Of a stretch of 64,000 bases of DNA, positions 27,501 to 39,080 are shown in pieces. The translations under genes were made by a program, and so were the position numbers. Positions within the stretch are counted from its first letter, which is position 1, and every line of letters starts with the position of its first letter. The DNA comes from Prescottella agglutinans. Its GTDB lineage: Bacteria; Actinomycetota; Actinomycetes; Mycobacteriales; Mycobacteriaceae. The notes beneath the pieces were generated by a model. It did not search any database. It saw nothing but the letters and a program-made list of their open reading frames with translations, and was not told the DNA's origin. Where the stretch lies: contig NZ_RKLP01000009.1 in NCBI RefSeq assembly GCF_004011865.1, forward strand, positions 1 to 64,000, written 5' to 3'.

Positions 27501-30500
27501 ATCTCCTCGGAGGAACTCGATTTCGGGATTGCCAAGTTCGACCTCCAGGTCGAGGTCGCCGAACGCGTGGACGCCGACGGTGCCGCTGCCGGGGCACGGG
27601 TGACCTTCACCTACGCGTGCGACCTGTTCGACGCGTCGACCGCCAGGGGATTCGCGGATCGGTTCGTGCGACTACTCGCGGCCGCGGTCGCGGACCCCGG
27701 CGTCGCGGTCGGCGACATCGAACTGCTCGACGCCACGGAGCGAGCGGCGCGGCTGTCCGCGGCGGCGGACCCGGTACCGGCGCGGCTGCTACCGGACCTG
27801 CTCGCCGATTCCGCCGCCGACCGCACCGCGATCGCCCTGATCGACGGTGACCGGGCGGTGAGCTACGGCGAACTCGACGAGCGCTCGAACCGGTGGGCGC
27901 GGACGCTGATCGATCGGGGCGTCGGACCCGAGTCGTTCGTCGCGCTCGCACTGACGCGTTCGATCGAATCGGTGTGCGCGGTGTGGGCGGTCGCCAAGAC
28001 CGGTGCGGCCTTCCTGCCGGTCGACCCCACCTATCCCGCCGAGCGAATCGCGCACATGCTCACCGACTCCGGTGTACGCGTGGGCATCACCGTCGGCGAA
28101 CACCTGGCCGTGCTGCCCGACACGGTGGCGTGGACGGTCCTCGACGGCGACGACACGACCGCCGAGGACGGGCCGTCCGGCCACTGCTCGGCGCCGATCG
28201 CCGACACCGACCGGCTGCGGCCGCTGCGCCCCGAGCATCCGGCGTACATGATCTACACGTCCGGTTCCACCGGTGTGCCCAAGGGCGTGGTGGTCACGCA
28301 CTCCGGACTGGCTGCCTTCGTCGCCGAACAGCAGCGCCACTACCGGGTCGATTCCTCTTCGCGGGTGCTGCATTTCGCGTCCCCGAGCTTCGACGCCTCG
28401 ATCCTCGAGCTGCTCATGGCGGTGGGGGGCGCGGCGACGACCGTCGTGGTCCCGGTCGGCGTGTACGGCGGCGAGGAACTCGCGCAGGTCCTCCGCACGC
28501 AGCGGGTCACCCACGCGTTCGTGACGCCCGGTGCGCTGGCGACCGTCGAACCGGCGGGGCTCGAGCACGTCCGGGTGGTCGTCGTCGGTGGTGACGCGTG
28601 CGACGCTGCGCTGGTGCGCCGGTGGGCGCCCGGACGAGCGATGTTCAACGCGTACGGGCCCACCGAGTCGACGATCATGGCCACCCATCACGGCCCGATG
28701 GCTCCGGGCGAGACCGTGTCGATCGGAGCACCCGTCCGCGGTACCGGCGTCCGGGTCCTCGACCGGCGGCTGCACCCGGTCCCGGTCGGGGTCGCGGGAG
28801 AGTTGTACGTGACGGGGCAGGGGCTCGCGCGGGGCTACCACGATCGTGCGGCGCTCACGGCCGAGCGGTTCGTCGCCGATCCGTACGCGTCCGACGGCCG
28901 CCGGATGTACCGCACCGGCGATCTGGTGCGCTGGACGGCGAACGGTGAGCCCGAGTACTCGCTCGAATACCTGGGCCGCACCGACTTCCAGGTCAAGGTG
29001 CGCGGACACCGGATCGAGCTGCGCGAGGTCGACGCGGTCCTGGCGTCGCATCCGGCCGTCGACGTCGCCGTCACGGTCGGGCACCGCGGCGGTGGCGCCG
29101 ACGCGCTGGTCTCGTACGTCGTGCCGGCGGCCGGGCAGGCCGTCGACCCGCGGGACGTCGTCGTCCATGCGCGTGGCCTGCTCCCCGAGTACATGGTGCC
29201 GTCCGTCGTCACGGTGGTCGACGCCCTCCCGCTCACGCCGTCGGGCAAGGTGGACACGCGGGCGCTGCCCGAACCGGTGTTCCCGACCCGGGAGTTCGTC
29301 CAGCCGCGCACCCGGACCGAGGCGGTCGTCGCCGACGTGTTCGCGGACGTCCTCGGCATCGTCGGCGTCGGAGCCGAGGACGACTTCTTCGACCTCGGCG
29401 GCAACTCGCTCAGCGCGACCCGTGTCGTCGCCCGGGTGAACGAACTGCGCCGCACCAGGATCGGCGTCCGGGAACTGTTCGATGCGTCCACCGTCGCCGC
29501 CCTGTCGGTGCGGGTGGACCGGGCCGGGCTCGAGGACGATCGTCCCGCGCTGACGGCTGGCCCCCGACCGGCGGAGCTGCCGCTCTCGCTGGCGCAGCAG
29601 CGCATGTGGTTCCTCAACCAGTTCGACCCGGCGTCACCGGCGTACAACATCCCGCTCGTGGTGCGACTGACCGGACGCCTCGACGTCCCCGCGCTGCGGG
29701 CCGCGATCGGCGACGTGCTCGGCCGCCACGAGTCGCTGCGCACCGTCTTCCCGCAGTCGGAGGACGGGCCGCACCAGGTGATCGTGCCGGCGGACCGGGT
29801 CCCGCTCGACCTCGACCCGGTCACCGTGCCGGGAGAGGCCGCGCTGCAGGCCGCGGTCGCCGCGGTCGTCGCCGGCGGGTTCGACGTCACCGCCGCCGTC
29901 CCGGTGCGTGGACGGCTGCTGCGGGTCGCGGACGACGACGTCGTGCTCGTCCTCGTCGTGCACCACATCAGCGCCGACGGCGTGTCGACGCTGCCGCTCG
30001 CCCGGGACGTGATGACCGCGTACACCCGGCGCGTGCGCGGCGAGGAGCCCGACTGGGCGCCCCTCGCGGTGCAGTACGCGGACTTCGCGCTGTGGCAGCG
30101 GCGGGTGCTGGGCGACGAGGCCGATCCGCGGTCGCTCGCCGCGCAGCAACTCGGCTACTGGCAGGAGCGGCTCGACGGAGCGCCGGCGGTGCTCGAACTG
30201 CCGCTGGACCGTCCACGACCGCCGGTGGCGTCGTATCGTGCCGCGCGCGTGGACTTCACGATCGACCCGGACGTCACCCGGCGTCTCGAGGCGCTCGCCG
30301 CGGAACACACCGCGACGCTGTTCATGGTGCTGCACGCGGGACTGGCGGCGGTGCTCGCACGGCTCGGTGCCACGTCCGACGTGTCGGTGGGGACCCCAGT
30401 CGCCGGGCGCGGGGAACGCGCGCTCGACGACCTGGTGGGCATGTTCGTCAACACGCTCGTCCTCCGCACCGAGGTCGATCCGGCGGAGTCGTGGGACCGG

Positions 30501-33500
30501 CTGCTGCGGCGGGTCCGCTCGGTGGATCTCGCGGCCTTCGCCCAGTCCGACGTGCCGTTCGAGCGCGTCGTGGAGGTGGTCGATCCGCCTCGGTCGCAGG
30601 CGTACTCGCCGCTGTTCCAGGTCGCGTTGTCGTTGCAGAACCACGGGGAGGCCGTCCTCGAGCTTCCCGGCGTGACCGCCACCGTCGTCGACCCGGGCGC
30701 CGACGTCGCCAAGTTCGACCTCGAGTTCACGCTCCGGGGCTCCGGTTCCGCGGGACTCCTCGGCTCGCTCACCTACGCGACCGACCTGTTCGACCCGGAG
30801 ACCGCGGCCGCCATCGCGGACAAGCTGGTGCGCGCGCTCGCACAGGTCGCCACCGATCCGGCCCTGCCGGTCGGCGACCTCGACCTGCTCGACGACCACG
30901 ACCGGGCCCTGGTGTCCCGGGCCCCGGTGCCGTCACCCGTCGCCCCGCGGACGATGGCCGAGATCCTCACCGCCGGTGCGGCGTCGGATCCGGGCGCGGT
31001 GGCGATCCGCGGCGACGGCGTCGCCCTCACCTACGCCGAACTCGACGCACGGTCGAACCGCCTGGCGCGGGTGCTCCTCGACCGGGGGGTCGGCCGCGAG
31101 GGATTCGTCGCGCTGTCGTTCCCGCGGTCCGTGGATTCGATCGTCGCGATGTGGGCGGTCGTGAAGACCGGCGCCGCGTTCGTGCCCGTCGACCCCGCAC
31201 ACCCCGCGGACCGGATCCGGCACATGCTCACCGACTCCGGCGCGGACGTCGGGCTCACGACCGCGGCCGTCGTCGACCGACTGCCGGACTCGACGCGGTG
31301 GTTGGTGCTCGACTCCGACGACCTCGAGCGCGACTGCGCGCGACGCCCGGATTCCGCCGTCACCGACCGGGACCGCGGCGGGCCGATCCTGCTCACCAAC
31401 GCCGCCTACATGATCTACACGTCCGGGTCCACCGGACTGCCCAAGGGCGTGGTCGTCGAGCACACCGGCCTGGCGTCCTTCTGTGCCGACGCCCGCACCG
31501 AACTGGTGCTGTCGCGGCGCTCCCGGGTGCTGCGGTTCTCGTCGTCGAGCTTCGACGCGTCGGTGTTCGAGATGCTCGCCGGCTTCAGCGTGGGCGCCAC
31601 CCTCGTGGTGGTCCCGCCCGCGGTGATCGGCGGTCACGAACTCGCCGAGCTGATCCGGGACCAGCAGGTGACCCACATCCTCACCGCGCCGGCGGCGCTG
31701 GGCACGGTCGACACCGACGGCCTGGACTCCCTCGAGACGGTGATCGTCGGTGGCGACGTGTGCCCGCCGGAGCTCGTCGAGCGGTTCGCGCCCGGACGCC
31801 GGTTCTTCAACAGCTACGGTCCCACCGAGACCACGATCATCATCACGATGACCGAGCCGCTGTCGGTGGGCGAGCGGATCACGATCGGCACCCCGATCGC
31901 GGGCGCCCGCGCGACGATCCTCGACTCGCGGCTGCGCCCGGTGCCCGTCGGCGTGATCGGCGAGCTGTACCTGTCGGGTCCCGGCGTCGCCCGCGGCTAC
32001 CACAAGCGTGCGGGGCTGACGGCGTCCCGGTTCGTGGCCGACCCGTACGGCGGCGGCCGCATGTACCGCACGGGCGATCTCGTCCGGCGCACACGTGACG
32101 GGCTGCTCGACTTCGTCGGCCGTATCGACTCGCAGGTCCAGCTGCGGGGCCTGCGCATCGAACTCGGCGAGATCGAGGCGGCGCTCGTGGGCTGCCCGGA
32201 CGTCGCGCAGTCGGTGGTGGTGCTGCACAGCGACACCCGCACCGGCGATCATCTCGTCGGTTACGTGGTGCCCGAGCGGGAGGCGGTCCTCGACCCGGAG
32301 GACCTGCGCGAGCGGGTCGGTTCGTCCCTGCCGGCGTACATGGTGCCGACCCAGGTCGTCGTGCTCGACCGATTGCCGGTGACGGCGGGCGGCAAGCTCG
32401 ACCGCCGGGCGCTCCCGGTTCCCGAGTTCGTCTCGACCCGGGAGTTCCGGGCCGCGTCGAATCCGCTGGAGGAGAAGGTGGTCGGCGTGTTCGCCGAACT
32501 GCTCGGGCTGGAGCAGGTGTCGGTGGACGACAGCTTCTTCGACCTGGGCGGCAATTCGCTGCTCGCGACGCGACTCATCGCCCGCGTCAACGCCGTACTC
32601 GGCACCGCGCTGGGCATCCGCGAACTGTTCGAGTACCCCACCGCGGCGGCGCTCGCCGCGCGGGCCGAGTCGGCCCGGACCGACTCCGGGCCGGAACTGG
32701 GCACGCTCGAGCGGCCGGAGCGGATCCCGCTCTCGCCGGCGCAGCAGCGCATGTGGTTCCTCAACCGGTTCGATCCCACGTCGGGTGCCGAGAACATCCC
32801 GATGGCGTTGCGGCTGTCCGGGGCGCTCGACGTCGACGCGCTGCACGCCGCGATCGCCGCGACCGTCGACCGGCACGAGGCGCTGCGCACGGTGTACCCG
32901 GACTCGCCGAGCGGCCCGCACCAGGTGATCGTGACAGCGGCGCACGTGGTTCCGTCGCTCGATCCGGTGGCGGTCGACGAGCACGAGATCCTGCCGATGG
33001 TCGTCGGCCTGGCGGGCACGGGATTCGACGTCACCGCCGAGGCCCCGCTGCGGGTGGCACTCCTGCGGGTCGGGCCCGACGAACACGTGCTCGTGCTGGT
33101 CGTGCACCACATCTCGGCGGACGGGTTCTCGGTGGCCCCGCTCGCCCGGGACGTCATGGTCGCGTACGCCGCGTTCCGCCAGGGCCTCGAACCGTCGTGG
33201 GCGCCGCTGTCCGTCCAGTACGCCGACTACAGCCTGTGGCAGCGGGCGGTGCTCGGCGACGAGGACGACGGCGGGTCCGTCGCCGCCCGTCAGATCGCCT
33301 ACTGGTCGGACACCCTCGCGGACCTGCCCGATCAGCTGGACCTGCCGACCGACCGGCCGCGTCCGGCCGTGCAGACGTTCCGCGGGCAGACGCACGCGTT
33401 CACCCTGGACGCGTCGCTGCACCGGGCGCTGCTCGCGCTCGCACGCAGGCAGGGCGCCACACTGTTCATGGTCGTGCACGCGGCGTTCGCGGCCCTGCTG

Positions 33501-36500
33501 AGCAGGCTCAGCGGAGCCGGCGACATCACGATCGGCACCCCGATCGCGGGTCGCGGTGAACAGGCACTCGACGGTCTGGTCGGCATGTTCGTCAACACCC
33601 TCGCGCTGCGGACCGACGTGCGCGCCGACGCCACGTTCGCGGATCTGTTGGACCGGGTGCGCGGCACCGACCTGACGGCGTTCGCCCACGCGGACGTGCC
33701 GTTCGAGCGGATCGTCGAGGTCCTCGATCCGGAGCGCTCCACCGCGCGCCACCCGCTGTTCCAGGTGGCGCTGTCGCTGCAGAACCTCGGCCGCACCCGG
33801 TTCGAACTCCCCGGTCTCGACATCGACGTCGTCGACGCGGGATTCGAGCCCGCGAAGTTCGATCTGCACCTCACGCTCGTCGATCATCGTCACGACGACG
33901 GCGAGCCGGCCGACATCGCAGCATCGTTCACCTACGCCGCGGATCTGTTCGACGGGGCGACCGTCGCGCGGTTCGCGAACCGGTTCGAGCGGCTGCTGCG
34001 TGCCGTCGTCGCCGACCGCCGCGCGGTGATCGGCGACATCGACCTGCAGGGCGAGGCGGAGCGGCGTGCGGTCCTGGTCGAGTGGAACGCGACCCGGCAC
34101 GAGGTGCCGAGCGCCACGTTGGCCGATCTGTTCGCGGAGCGGGTGCGTGCCACCCCGGACACGGTGGCAGTGGTCGTCGAGGAACAAGAACTCACCTACG
34201 CCGAGTTCGACGGTCTCGCGAATCGTCTCGCCCGGGAGCTGATCTCGCGGGGTGTCGGGCCCGAGACCCGGGTCGCCCTCGCGATCCGGCGGTCGCTCGA
34301 ACTACTGGTGGCGATGTACGCGGTCGCCAAGGCGGGCGGCGCGTACGTCCCGATCGACCCGGATCATCCCGCCGAGCGGACCGAGTACGTTCTCGAATCC
34401 GCCTCGCCGGTGGTCGTTCTCACCTCCAGCGGCGAGACGGTCCCGGTTCCGGAGGGCGCCGAGCGGCTGGACGTCGACACCGTCGACCTCGGCGGGCGGC
34501 GGTCCGATCCGATCACCGACGCCGAACGATGCGCCCCGCTGCGCGCGGAGAACACGGCGTACGTGATCTACACGTCGGGCTCGACGGGCCGCCCCAAGGG
34601 CGTCGCGGTTTCACACGCGGCGATCGTCAACCAGTTGCTCTGGAAGCAGGCGCAGTTCGGACTCGACGGCACCGACGCGGTGCTGCTGCGGACGGCGGCG
34701 ACGTTCGACCTCTCGGTGTGGGAGTTCTGGTGGGCACTGACCGCCGGCGCCCGACTGGTGGTCGCGAAGGCCGGGGGCGAGCAGGACCCGGCGTACCTGG
34801 AGCGGCTGATCCGCGACCACCGGGTCACCACGGTGCATTTCGTGCCGTCGCTGCTGACCGCGTTCCTCGCGTCGGTGGGCGACGAACCGCTCGACGCGTT
34901 GCGCCGCGTGATCTGCATCGGCGAGGCGCTGCCCGCCGAGGTGGTCCGCAGGTTCGCCGCGGTGAGCGACGCCCCGGTGTTCAACCTGTACGGGCCGACC
35001 GAGGCCGCGGTGAGCGTCACCCATCACGCGTGCGGACCCGACGACGGCCCGTCCGTCCCGATCGGTGTGCCCGAGTGGAACACCCGCGTGTACGTGCTCG
35101 ACGCCCGTCTGCAGCCGGTGCCGATCGGGGTCCCCGGCGAGCTGTATCTCGCGGGTGCCCAGCTCGCACGCGGGTACGTGGGACGGACCGACCTGACGTC
35201 CGACCGGTTCGTGGCCGACCCGTTCGGCGCCGCCGGCACCCGCATGTACCGCACCGGCGACCTGGTTCGCTGGGTGCCGCGGGAGTCGGGCGCCGTCCTG
35301 GACTACCTGGGCCGCACCGATTTCCAGGTGAAGCTGCGGGGCTTCCGGATCGAGCTCGGGGAGATCGAGACGGCACTGTCCGCGCACCTCGATGTCGATC
35401 GGTCGGTCGTGACGGTGCACCGGGCGCCCGGTGGTGCCGAACACCTCGTCGGCTACGCGGTGCCGCGGCCCGGCACCTCGCCCGACGTCACCGCGCTGCT
35501 CGCGTTCGTCGCCGAACGCGTGCCCAGCTACATGGTGCCGACGACGGTCGTGCTGCTCGACGAGCTTCCGCTCGGTGTCACCGGCAAGCTCGACCGCCGG
35601 GCGCTGCCGACACCGGAGTTCGCGAGCAGCAGCGGTTTCCGTGAGCCGGTCACCGCCACCGAGGAGATCGTCGCGGGCATCTTCGCCGACCTGACCGGCG
35701 GTGCCCGGGTGGGCGCCGACGACAGCTTCTTCGAGGTCGGCGGCAACTCGCTGTCGGCGACCCGGGCGACGGCGCGGATCAACGAGGCGTTCGGGACCGC
35801 GCTGACGGTCCGCGAGTTCTTCGAGGTGCCGACGGTGTCGGCCCTGGCGTCGCGAGTGGATGCGCACGCCGGGCTCGACCGTCCGAGGCTGACGCAGTCG
35901 CAGCGGCCGGCACGGCTTCCGTTGGCGCCGGCGCAGGAGCGGATCTGGTTCGACAACCAGCGCACCCGGGGCGGTGAGTGGAACATCCCGTTCGCGCTGC
36001 GGTTGCGCGGCGCGATCGACGTCGAGGTGCTGCGTGCCGCGGCCGGCGACGTCGTCGCGCGGCACGAATCGCTGCGGACCGTGTACCCGGCCACCACGGA
36101 CGGTCCGGTGCAGGTGATCGTGCCCGCGGCGGACGCGATTCCGCAGGTGGAGGCCGTCGAGACGGATCCGGTGTCCCTCGAGGCCGAGCTGAATGCGTTC
36201 CTGTGGGCCGACTTCGACGTCGCCACCCAGTTGCCGATGCGGATGCGGCTGTTCCGGATCGGACCGGACGATCATGTGCTCGCGGTGGTGGTGCACCACA
36301 TCTCGGCCGACGGCTTCAGCGTCGGGCCGCTCACCCGCGACGTCGTGGTGGCGTACGCGGCGCGTGCGGTCGGCGTCGCACCGCAGTGGGATCCGCTGCC
36401 CGTGCAGTTCGCCGACTACGCGGTGTGGAAGCACACACTGCTCGGCGAGTTCGACGATCCGGCGAGCGAGGCACACCGCCAGATGGACTACTGGGCCCGC

Positions 36501-37256
36501 ACGCTCGCGGAGCGGCCCGAGTTCCTGGACTTCCCGACCGATCGGCCCCGCCCCGCGGTGCGTCCGACGGCCGGGGCGGCCGTGCCGGTCCACCTCGACG
36601 CCGACACCCACGCGGCCCTCGTCGCGCTGGCCCGCGAGTGCGGGGCCAGCCTGTTCATGGTGCTGCAGGCGGCGTTCGCGTTGTGCGTCAGTCGGTTCGC
36701 GAACGAGAAGGACGTCACGGTCGCCACGTCGATCGCGGGCCGCGGCGAGCCCGAACTCGACGACCTGATCGGCAACTTCTCCGACGACGTCCTGATGCGG
36801 GTGGTCGTCGACGAAGGGGATTCGGTCGCGGACCTCGTCGCCGCCGTTCGCGCGGCGGCGCTGGGTGCGTACGCGCACCCGGACGTGTCGAACCCGCGAC
36901 TCGAGCGGGCGCTCGGCCTCGACCCGGGCGCGCCGTACAACCCGCTGTTCCAGGTCACGCTGATCCTGCAGCGGGCCGTGGACGGGCTGGCGGCGGAGTT
37001 CCCGGGGCTGTCGATCGAACAGCATCCGGTGCCGACGACCGTCGCCAAGCACGAACTCGAGTTCAGCCTGAACGACCGCTACGACTCGCTCGGCGTGCCG
37101 ATGGGAGTCACGGGTGGTTTGCTGTACCAGACGGCGCTGTTCGACGAGTCGACCGCGCAGGGCTTCGTGGATCGGTTCGTGTCGGTGCTGCGAACGATGG
37201 CGGCCGATGCGTCCCGCTCCGATCGTGACAACCGACGATGCGAGGAGTGTAGGTGA
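18582..37256 (+). CDS. Non-ribosomal peptide synthetase, five modules plus terminal C domain
   Basis: A giant NRPS of 6224 residues with order C-A-T-E, C-A-T, C-A-T, C-A-T, C-A-T, C. All six condensation domains keep HHxxxDG (HHIALDG, HHIVLDG, HHISIDG, then HHISADG three times). All five adenylation domains keep YTSGSTG/FTSGSTG and the terminal GK lysine. All carriers keep GGxS. The first C domain resembles the EntF starter C domain, so an acyl or aryl cap is expected. The A2 pocket reads DVWHFSLVDK, the classic serine code. The chain ends in a C domain with no thioesterase or reductase. No MbtH-like gene is seen nearby. I chose GTG 18582 because homology starts there and TAATAT lies 7 nt upstream; the frame is open to TTG 18474. 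A GT2 gene overlaps its stop. Confidence 0.93.
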   Translation: MTGAAASATGVTASDGEVLPLSAAQRGIWFAQHLIENVPIAIAQYVEIVGDLDVHALSDACAAAARELGTGMLRIVEIDGEPYQAIDYAVSDRTTHLDFRAESDPVAAAQAWMRREYSTPRNLLADRLVESATLRIGESHYYWYARIHHIALDGFGAMTFVNRTAEQYTAAVTGAALPDWKAYGLREISEDEARYRTSSRFETDRRYWGERTRDLPHPISLAGRSADVGPHSQRATGPLPADVESAMRRMVAEADGITFAAIVVAAVGAFLSRLTGEDDVVLSLPVSARTTAKLRRSGGMVSNVVPIRLDTGGGVTCAELARRVQVELTGVLRHQRYRHEDIRRDAGVGGGRRGFFGPAVNIMMFHGEIRLGHDIGTLHVLTTGPVEDLAVNIYPALEGEGAHVDFEANPNLYTPEELRAHHARFLEFLAAFAESADTAVADLDVMHADERAELVPLRGPAACPPQLLPDLLRRGAEIHPDNVAISSDTGDLTYRDLDATSNRLARLLIDRGAGPETFVAISMPRSTDALIAVWAVAKTGAAFVPIDPGLPTDRIVHMLTDSRSAIGLTCVSERPGLPDGADWVVVDDDATRAAAERFSQDAVTDADRIAPVGIANSAYMIYTSGSTGLPKGVLVTHEGLSAFASGARSELNIGPQSRVLRFSSASFDASVFEMLQAFSSGAAMVVAPPGVYGGLDLVDLLRRQRVSHIISAPTLMNTVDPRGLTDLEAVVVGGDVCTPDLVERFGDVCRFTNSYGPTETTIVITAGDPLAPGDPITIGRPIQGAGALVLDRKLRPVPVGVVGELYLTGPGLARGYHRRGALTADRFVADPFGEPGTRMYRTGDEVRWTATNELEYVGRSDFQVKIRGFRIELGEIDAALLEQDGVNFAATVAHERAAGPVLVSYVRMDAAAEFDAAAVVAGVARIVPSHMVPAAVVRLDHVPVTPAGKLDRRALPVPEFGGDAEEYRAPSTPVEQAIADIVAEVLGLDRVGVHDSLFALGGDSIVAMQLVSRARAAGIGFTAREVFEHKTVAEIARVSVPIDSVPQDLLEELPGGGIGPVPLTPVMYEMTARGPFDDFHQSVLLTAPGELDDRRLTDTVRAVVDRHDMLRSRLDTDPQGESTLTVAASGTVDPSHLVTRVAVTSAPGTRAFDSAVLDECDRAAQRLDPRAGVMLQVVWLDAGDFGGRLLVVAHHLVVDGVSWRVLVPDFVVAWMQVCADGAVELPAVGTSFRRWAHGLRDAGVEGAYSDELDRWREILTGPDRLVGARPLDPRIDTVATTARVHVELGAAVTDTVLGRLPDVFGCGAADGLLAALTMAVVHWRHEHGFPERSVLLTLEGHGREEDAVPGADLARTVGWFTSTFPVRLALPDVDLGDAFAGGPDAGAVIKAVKEQTLAVPSRGMGFGVLRHLDPRTRTELADQPRPQISFNYLGRLGVGQSMDATTGWLPDPAAPDLVARSGSAMAVAAAVDINAMVTDGPHGPRLTATFAYPTAVLGDADVAELADLWRRALEGLAAHADLPGAGGLTPSDVPLVTVSQTEIDRWEHRYPAVRDVWSLSPLQAGLLFHARLVADGVDVYTAQLRMDLVGRVDSARLRAALDAVVERHANLRTAFVYDDSGTPAQLVLEHGEVPWNEIDLRQTTGADRDRELSRILDEDRVTRFELDRPPLVRATLVRLADDGYAFAVTNHHIVLDGWSMPLLVRELLVRYAAGEAATVPEPRPYRDFLQWLAARDGERSRQAWRTALDGLTEATLLGGATAEGVADDAPIEVDVPAAPSLIDTITDLAHTLGVTVNTVVQAAWGILLSRSTSRSDVVFGATVSGRPPQLAGVEETLGLFINTIPVRLRTDPAESIGAMLSRLQGEQAELLDHHHVGLAEIQAIAGIGNLFDTLTVFESYPIERAGLDEDTDIAGMRVRGLQGLDATHYPITLMTLPDMRMTLRYRPSSFTAAEATTLAARLVQILGAIVADPSMPVGDIDALTADERATVVESWNATRHPVPTTTLVELFGAQVARTPDAPAVSFGDVTLSYADFDARVNRLARYLAAAGVGPETSVGIAMPRSIDLLVSIHAVVAAGGAYVPIDPTQPEERVGYVIFQAEPVLVLTDSTTAGVLPAAAPVIAVDTLVLDHLDSAPLTAEERGGLRARNTAYVIFTSGSTGRPKGVAVPHGGIVNRLLWMQDEYPLDGSDVVLQKTPVTFDVSVWELFWPLQVGAHLVIAEPDGHRDPQYLERVVRDHGVTTMHFVPSMLDAFLAGANPARCASLRRVFTSGEALQANTVRRVHESTAVELHNLYGPTEASVDVTYHRTRPDATSVPIGAPVWNTALYVLDSRLRPVPVGVDGELYLAGAQLARGYVGRPDLSADRFVASPYGEAGSRMYRTGDVVRWTPGGELEYIGRSDFQVKLRGQRIELGEIEAALLAQPGVAQAVVVLLVHEIAGEYLAGYVVPHEGAGVREADLLDAAAAVLPRYMVPSTVVVLDALPVTANGKLDRRALPVPEFASTSEYLAPGTPTEYTLVAVFGEVLGRETPIGVSDNFFDLGGNSLVATRLLARVNAEFGVQLGVRELFDAPTVTGLAAAVDASRAGGPVPALEAGPRPARIPLSPAQSRMWFLNRFDPGSPAYNVAVALRMTGALDREALASAVADILDRHESLRTVYPDSVDGPHQRILPTGEALDELALDELGLGEPVGTDLADRIREAVSSGFDVTAELPIEVTLLRENADSHVLVVVVHHISIDGWSMDVLAADLVQAYSARVRGEAPAWEPLSVQYADYALWKRRVLGAEDDPEAMAARQISYWSAELAGAPEVLELPADRIRPATPSHLGGKVDTAIGSDVYDAVCALARAAHATPFMVLHAALSVLLARLGGVDDVSIGTPVAGRGERELDDVVGMFVNTLVLRTEIDPSTSFADLVGQVRGTDLAAYAHADVPFEQLVEVISPARSTAHHPLFQVVLAFEGPKPQSISLPDVEISSEELDFGIAKFDLQVEVAERVDADGAAAGARVTFTYACDLFDASTARGFADRFVRLLAAAVADPGVAVGDIELLDATERAARLSAAADPVPARLLPDLLADSAADRTAIALIDGDRAVSYGELDERSNRWARTLIDRGVGPESFVALALTRSIESVCAVWAVAKTGAAFLPVDPTYPAERIAHMLTDSGVRVGITVGEHLAVLPDTVAWTVLDGDDTTAEDGPSGHCSAPIADTDRLRPLRPEHPAYMIYTSGSTGVPKGVVVTHSGLAAFVAEQQRHYRVDSSSRVLHFASPSFDASILELLMAVGGAATTVVVPVGVYGGEELAQVLRTQRVTHAFVTPGALATVEPAGLEHVRVVVVGGDACDAALVRRWAPGRAMFNAYGPTESTIMATHHGPMAPGETVSIGAPVRGTGVRVLDRRLHPVPVGVAGELYVTGQGLARGYHDRAALTAERFVADPYASDGRRMYRTGDLVRWTANGEPEYSLEYLGRTDFQVKVRGHRIELREVDAVLASHPAVDVAVTVGHRGGGADALVSYVVPAAGQAVDPRDVVVHARGLLPEYMVPSVVTVVDALPLTPSGKVDTRALPEPVFPTREFVQPRTRTEAVVADVFADVLGIVGVGAEDDFFDLGGNSLSATRVVARVNELRRTRIGVRELFDASTVAALSVRVDRAGLEDDRPALTAGPRPAELPLSLAQQRMWFLNQFDPASPAYNIPLVVRLTGRLDVPALRAAIGDVLGRHESLRTVFPQSEDGPHQVIVPADRVPLDLDPVTVPGEAALQAAVAAVVAGGFDVTAAVPVRGRLLRVADDDVVLVLVVHHISADGVSTLPLARDVMTAYTRRVRGEEPDWAPLAVQYADFALWQRRVLGDEADPRSLAAQQLGYWQERLDGAPAVLELPLDRPRPPVASYRAARVDFTIDPDVTRRLEALAAEHTATLFMVLHAGLAAVLARLGATSDVSVGTPVAGRGERALDDLVGMFVNTLVLRTEVDPAESWDRLLRRVRSVDLAAFAQSDVPFERVVEVVDPPRSQAYSPLFQVALSLQNHGEAVLELPGVTATVVDPGADVAKFDLEFTLRGSGSAGLLGSLTYATDLFDPETAAAIADKLVRALAQVATDPALPVGDLDLLDDHDRALVSRAPVPSPVAPRTMAEILTAGAASDPGAVAIRGDGVALTYAELDARSNRLARVLLDRGVGREGFVALSFPRSVDSIVAMWAVVKTGAAFVPVDPAHPADRIRHMLTDSGADVGLTTAAVVDRLPDSTRWLVLDSDDLERDCARRPDSAVTDRDRGGPILLTNAAYMIYTSGSTGLPKGVVVEHTGLASFCADARTELVLSRRSRVLRFSSSSFDASVFEMLAGFSVGATLVVVPPAVIGGHELAELIRDQQVTHILTAPAALGTVDTDGLDSLETVIVGGDVCPPELVERFAPGRRFFNSYGPTETTIIITMTEPLSVGERITIGTPIAGARATILDSRLRPVPVGVIGELYLSGPGVARGYHKRAGLTASRFVADPYGGGRMYRTGDLVRRTRDGLLDFVGRIDSQVQLRGLRIELGEIEAALVGCPDVAQSVVVLHSDTRTGDHLVGYVVPEREAVLDPEDLRERVGSSLPAYMVPTQVVVLDRLPVTAGGKLDRRALPVPEFVSTREFRAASNPLEEKVVGVFAELLGLEQVSVDDSFFDLGGNSLLATRLIARVNAVLGTALGIRELFEYPTAAALAARAESARTDSGPELGTLERPERIPLSPAQQRMWFLNRFDPTSGAENIPMALRLSGALDVDALHAAIAATVDRHEALRTVYPDSPSGPHQVIVTAAHVVPSLDPVAVDEHEILPMVVGLAGTGFDVTAEAPLRVALLRVGPDEHVLVLVVHHISADGFSVAPLARDVMVAYAAFRQGLEPSWAPLSVQYADYSLWQRAVLGDEDDGGSVAARQIAYWSDTLADLPDQLDLPTDRPRPAVQTFRGQTHAFTLDASLHRALLALARRQGATLFMVVHAAFAALLSRLSGAGDITIGTPIAGRGEQALDGLVGMFVNTLALRTDVRADATFADLLDRVRGTDLTAFAHADVPFERIVEVLDPERSTARHPLFQVALSLQNLGRTRFELPGLDIDVVDAGFEPAKFDLHLTLVDHRHDDGEPADIAASFTYAADLFDGATVARFANRFERLLRAVVADRRAVIGDIDLQGEAERRAVLVEWNATRHEVPSATLADLFAERVRATPDTVAVVVEEQELTYAEFDGLANRLARELISRGVGPETRVALAIRRSLELLVAMYAVAKAGGAYVPIDPDHPAERTEYVLESASPVVVLTSSGETVPVPEGAERLDVDTVDLGGRRSDPITDAERCAPLRAENTAYVIYTSGSTGRPKGVAVSHAAIVNQLLWKQAQFGLDGTDAVLLRTAATFDLSVWEFWWALTAGARLVVAKAGGEQDPAYLERLIRDHRVTTVHFVPSLLTAFLASVGDEPLDALRRVICIGEALPAEVVRRFAAVSDAPVFNLYGPTEAAVSVTHHACGPDDGPSVPIGVPEWNTRVYVLDARLQPVPIGVPGELYLAGAQLARGYVGRTDLTSDRFVADPFGAAGTRMYRTGDLVRWVPRESGAVLDYLGRTDFQVKLRGFRIELGEIETALSAHLDVDRSVVTVHRAPGGAEHLVGYAVPRPGTSPDVTALLAFVAERVPSYMVPTTVVLLDELPLGVTGKLDRRALPTPEFASSSGFREPVTATEEIVAGIFADLTGGARVGADDSFFEVGGNSLSATRATARINEAFGTALTVREFFEVPTVSALASRVDAHAGLDRPRLTQSQRPARLPLAPAQERIWFDNQRTRGGEWNIPFALRLRGAIDVEVLRAAAGDVVARHESLRTVYPATTDGPVQVIVPAADAIPQVEAVETDPVSLEAELNAFLWADFDVATQLPMRMRLFRIGPDDHVLAVVVHHISADGFSVGPLTRDVVVAYAARAVGVAPQWDPLPVQFADYAVWKHTLLGEFDDPASEAHRQMDYWARTLAERPEFLDFPTDRPRPAVRPTAGAAVPVHLDADTHAALVALARECGASLFMVLQAAFALCVSRFANEKDVTVATSIAGRGEPELDDLIGNFSDDVLMRVVVDEGDSVADLVAAVRAAALGAYAHPDVSNPRLERALGLDPGAPYNPLFQVTLILQRAVDGLAAEFPGLSIEQHPVPTTVAKHELEFSLNDRYDSLGVPMGVTGGLLYQTALFDESTAQGFVDRFVSVLRTMAADASRSDRDNRRCEECR
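18636..23190 (+). other. NRPS module 1: C(starter)-A-T-E
   Basis: C1 18636-19960 (HHIALDG at 19023; EntF-like HQRY.HE and [10 protein letters not shown] segments). A1 about 19980-21450, pocket read by eye as D-A-F-I-V-G-S-I-V-K, no confident substrate. T1 has LGGDSI, the GGDS form common before E domains. E1 about 21760-23170 has [31 protein letters not shown] and NYLGR, all E-domain signatures. The first residue should therefore be delivered as the D-epimer. Confidence 0.85.
23240..26345 (+). other. NRPS module 2: C-A-T, serine
   Basis: C2 about 23250-24590 (HHIVLDGWS near 23652), of the type expected to accept a D-residue donor after E1. A2 about 24600-26085 has pocket residues D-V-W-H-F-S-L-V-D-K, taken from [24 protein letters not shown] and [11 protein letters not shown]. 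This is the canonical serine code. T2 carries LGGNSL near 26207. Confidence 0.87.
26390..29520 (+). other. NRPS module 3: C-A-T
   Basis: C3 has HHISIDGWS. The A3 pocket reads by eye D-A-L-F-V-G-A-I-M-K, probably a hydrophobic residue, low confidence. A3 has a short insertion ([12 protein letters not shown]) before the A8 core. T3 has LGGNSL near 29395. There is no epimerase. Confidence 0.8.
29575..32665 (+). other. NRPS module 4: C-A-T
   Basis: C4 has HHISADGVS. The A4 pocket reads D-A-F-L-I-G-S-I-I-K, close to A1 (D-A-F-I-V-G-S-I-V-K), so both may load similar hydrophobic residues. In A4 the usual DFQVKLRG core reads DSQVQLRG, losing a conserved Lys; the A10 Lys is intact. T4 has LGGNSL near 32548. 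Confidence 0.8.
32725..35870 (+). other. NRPS module 5: C-A-T
   Basis: C5 has HHISADGFS. The A5 pocket reads D-L-W-H-I-I-L-V-S-K. This shares W, H and L with serine-type pockets but has Ile in place of Phe and Ser, so the substrate is uncertain. T5 carries VGGNSL near 35738. Confidence 0.8.
35920..37220 (+). other. NRPS terminal condensation domain
   Basis: C6 keeps HHISADGFS, but the segment reading GMFVNTL in C3-C5 is GNFSDDVL here. Its entry motif is [12 protein letters not shown] rather than SPAQxRMWFLN. No A, T, TE or reductase domain follows. It may release the peptide by cyclisation or onto an external amine or hydroxyl, or hand it to a separate protein. Confidence 0.8.
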
Positions 37257-38173
37257 CCGACCGGGAGCGCACGCTGGCGAAGAAGACGTTCGGACCACCG
37301 ACAGAGGTTTCGGTGGTCGTCGCCGCGTACAACGCGCTCCCGGAGATCGACGCCCAACTCGAGGCGCTCGCGCGCCAGGACTACGACGGCGAGTTCGAGG
37401 TCGTCGTGAGCGACAACCAGGGCAGTGCGGCGCTGCGAAGCCACGTCGAACAGCACCCGCTGCGCGACCGTCTCGGGCTGCGGTGGGTGGATTCGAGTGC
37501 CGTTGCAGGGACGTCGCACGCGCGCAACGTCGGCACCCGGGCCGCGCGGTACGACTTCGTCGCCTACTGCGACCAGGACGACGCCGTCTACCCGGGATGG
37601 CTCACCGCGTTGACCGTCACCGCCAAGGATCACGGCATCGTCGGTGGACTCCTCGAACGGGACACCCTCAACGACCCCGTGATCGCGCAGTGGCGGGCGC
37701 TCCCGCCACCGGACAAGCTGCCGCTGATGGCGCACTTCCTGCCGAGCACGTTCGGCTGCAACCTGGGCATCTGGCGTTCGGTGTTCGACGAGATCGGTGG
37801 ATGGGACGACACGTACCCGACCGCGGGCGGCGACGTCGACTTCTGCTGGCGTGCCCAGTTGCGCGGGTACGACCTCGGCTACAACCCGGAAGCCCTTGTC
37901 GCATACCGCTACCGGACCACCCGCCGGGAAATGTTCGATCAGGCGGTCGAATACAACATGGCGGAGGCTCGGCTGGCGAAGCAGTACGCGGCCCAGGGTG
38001 CCCGCGGAACCAATCCGCTGATCCTGTTCGGCTACCTCGGGTGGCTGTTGCTCCGGCTGCCGGCCTTGCCGTGGAACTGGCCGGCCGGGCGCCGGGGCCA
38101 GTGGTACTGGGTGGCCGGCGCCGTCACGGGCCGGATCCGGGGCAGCATCGAGCAGCGCCACCTGTACCTGTAG
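37253..38173 (+). CDS. GT2 glycosyltransferase 1, coupled to the NRPS
   Basis: A 306-residue GT-A fold glycosyltransferase. [10 protein letters not shown] opens the nucleotide-binding domain, VVSDNQG follows, the metal-binding acidic motif is YCDQDD, and the acceptor-site acidic motif is GGDVDFCWR. The C-terminal third has a hydrophobic stretch ([19 protein letters not shown]) that could associate with the membrane, and the protein ends EQRHLYL. The GTG start overlaps the NRPS stop (GTGA), so the two are translated together. This is the strongest evidence that sugar transfer belongs to the peptide pathway. It has no signal peptide, so it acts in the cytoplasm or at the inner membrane face. 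Sugar donor unknown. Confidence 0.88.
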   Translation: MTDRERTLAKKTFGPPTEVSVVVAAYNALPEIDAQLEALARQDYDGEFEVVVSDNQGSAALRSHVEQHPLRDRLGLRWVDSSAVAGTSHARNVGTRAARYDFVAYCDQDDAVYPGWLTALTVTAKDHGIVGGLLERDTLNDPVIAQWRALPPPDKLPLMAHFLPSTFGCNLGIWRSVFDEIGGWDDTYPTAGGDVDFCWRAQLRGYDLGYNPEALVAYRYRTTRREMFDQAVEYNMAEARLAKQYAAQGARGTNPLILFGYLGWLLLRLPALPWNWPAGRRGQWYWVAGAVTGRIRGSIEQRHLYL

Positions 38174-38176
38174 TCG

Positions 38177-39064
38177 TCACACGTAGAGGACCCGGTGCCG
38201 GATGCTGCCGCGGATGCGACCGGCGAACCCGGCGAGGTAGCAGATCCACGTTCCGGTCGGCAGCTTGGTGACGGACTGGGGGAGTAGCGGATTCCGGAGC
38301 ACCAGCAGCACCGGCATGGCCAGGGCGAGCAGCGGATTCCGGCGCCGGTGGCCGCGGTCGCGGTAGCGCACGTAGGTGTCGACGTCCGACTGGGCCCACG
38401 CGTACTGCTGACGCCACAGCGCGGGGTAGGAACTCTTCACGCGGTAGGCCATCATCGCCTCGGGTTCGTGGCCCAACGTGAGACCCGCGAGTTGGATCCG
38501 CAGGCAGTAGTCGACGTCCTCGCCGCCGCGGAGGCAGTCGACGTCCCACGGCCCGACCTTGTCGATCGTGCTGCGCCACATCGCCAGATTGCAGCTGCCG
38601 GCGACCGGGAACAGGCCCGGAACCTCGGTGCGGGCCTCGGGCGCATTGACCGGTGTCCATTCGGCGGCGCGTGGGGAGTTGAGGGTGGTCGTCTCCACGG
38701 GTCCGCTGACGGCGTCGAAATCGGCGGCACGGGCGACGAGACGTCGGAGCCATTGCGGGTGGGCCTGGTCGTCGGCGTCGCAGAACGCGATGAAGTCACC
38801 GCGGGCGGCCTCGACCCCGACGTTGCGCGCGTGCGCGGCACCGGGCGCCGCTCCGGCGTCCACGCGGCGCAGCCGCAGCCGCTCGGCCAGAGGATGGTCG
38901 GACAGGTGTCGGGCCAGTCCGTCCGTCGATCCGTTGTCGGCGACGATCACCTCGAACTCGCCCGGGTAGTCCTGTGCCGCCAACGCAGTGAGCTGCACGT
39001 CGACGACCGGGGTCGCGTTCACGGCGGGAACGACCACCGAGACGAGAACAGGCGTGCGTGACAT
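38177..39064 (-). CDS. GT2 glycosyltransferase 2
   Basis: A 295-residue paralogue of the other three GT2 proteins here. LVSVVVPAVN, VIVADNGSTDGL, FCDADD (metal site) and GGEDVDYCLR (acceptor/catalytic acidic motif) are intact. A hydrophobic segment (LLALAMPVLLVLRNPLL) precedes the tail, which ends IRHRVLYV. It is the last gene of a three-gene minus-strand set and converges on the NRPS-coupled GT2 gene with only 3 nt between stop codons. A transcription clash or read-through control is possible. The start at 39064 lies 16 nt after the preceding stop. Confidence 0.87.
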   Translation of the reverse strand: MSRTPVLVSVVVPAVNATPVVDVQLTALAAQDYPGEFEVIVADNGSTDGLARHLSDHPLAERLRLRRVDAGAAPGAAHARNVGVEAARGDFIAFCDADDQAHPQWLRRLVARAADFDAVSGPVETTTLNSPRAAEWTPVNAPEARTEVPGLFPVAGSCNLAMWRSTIDKVGPWDVDCLRGGEDVDYCLRIQLAGLTLGHEPEAMMAYRVKSSYPALWRQQYAWAQSDVDTYVRYRDRGHRRRNPLLALAMPVLLVLRNPLLPQSVTKLPTGTWICYLAGFAGRIRGSIRHRVLYV

Positions 39065-39080
39065 GAGACCTCCTGGTTGT

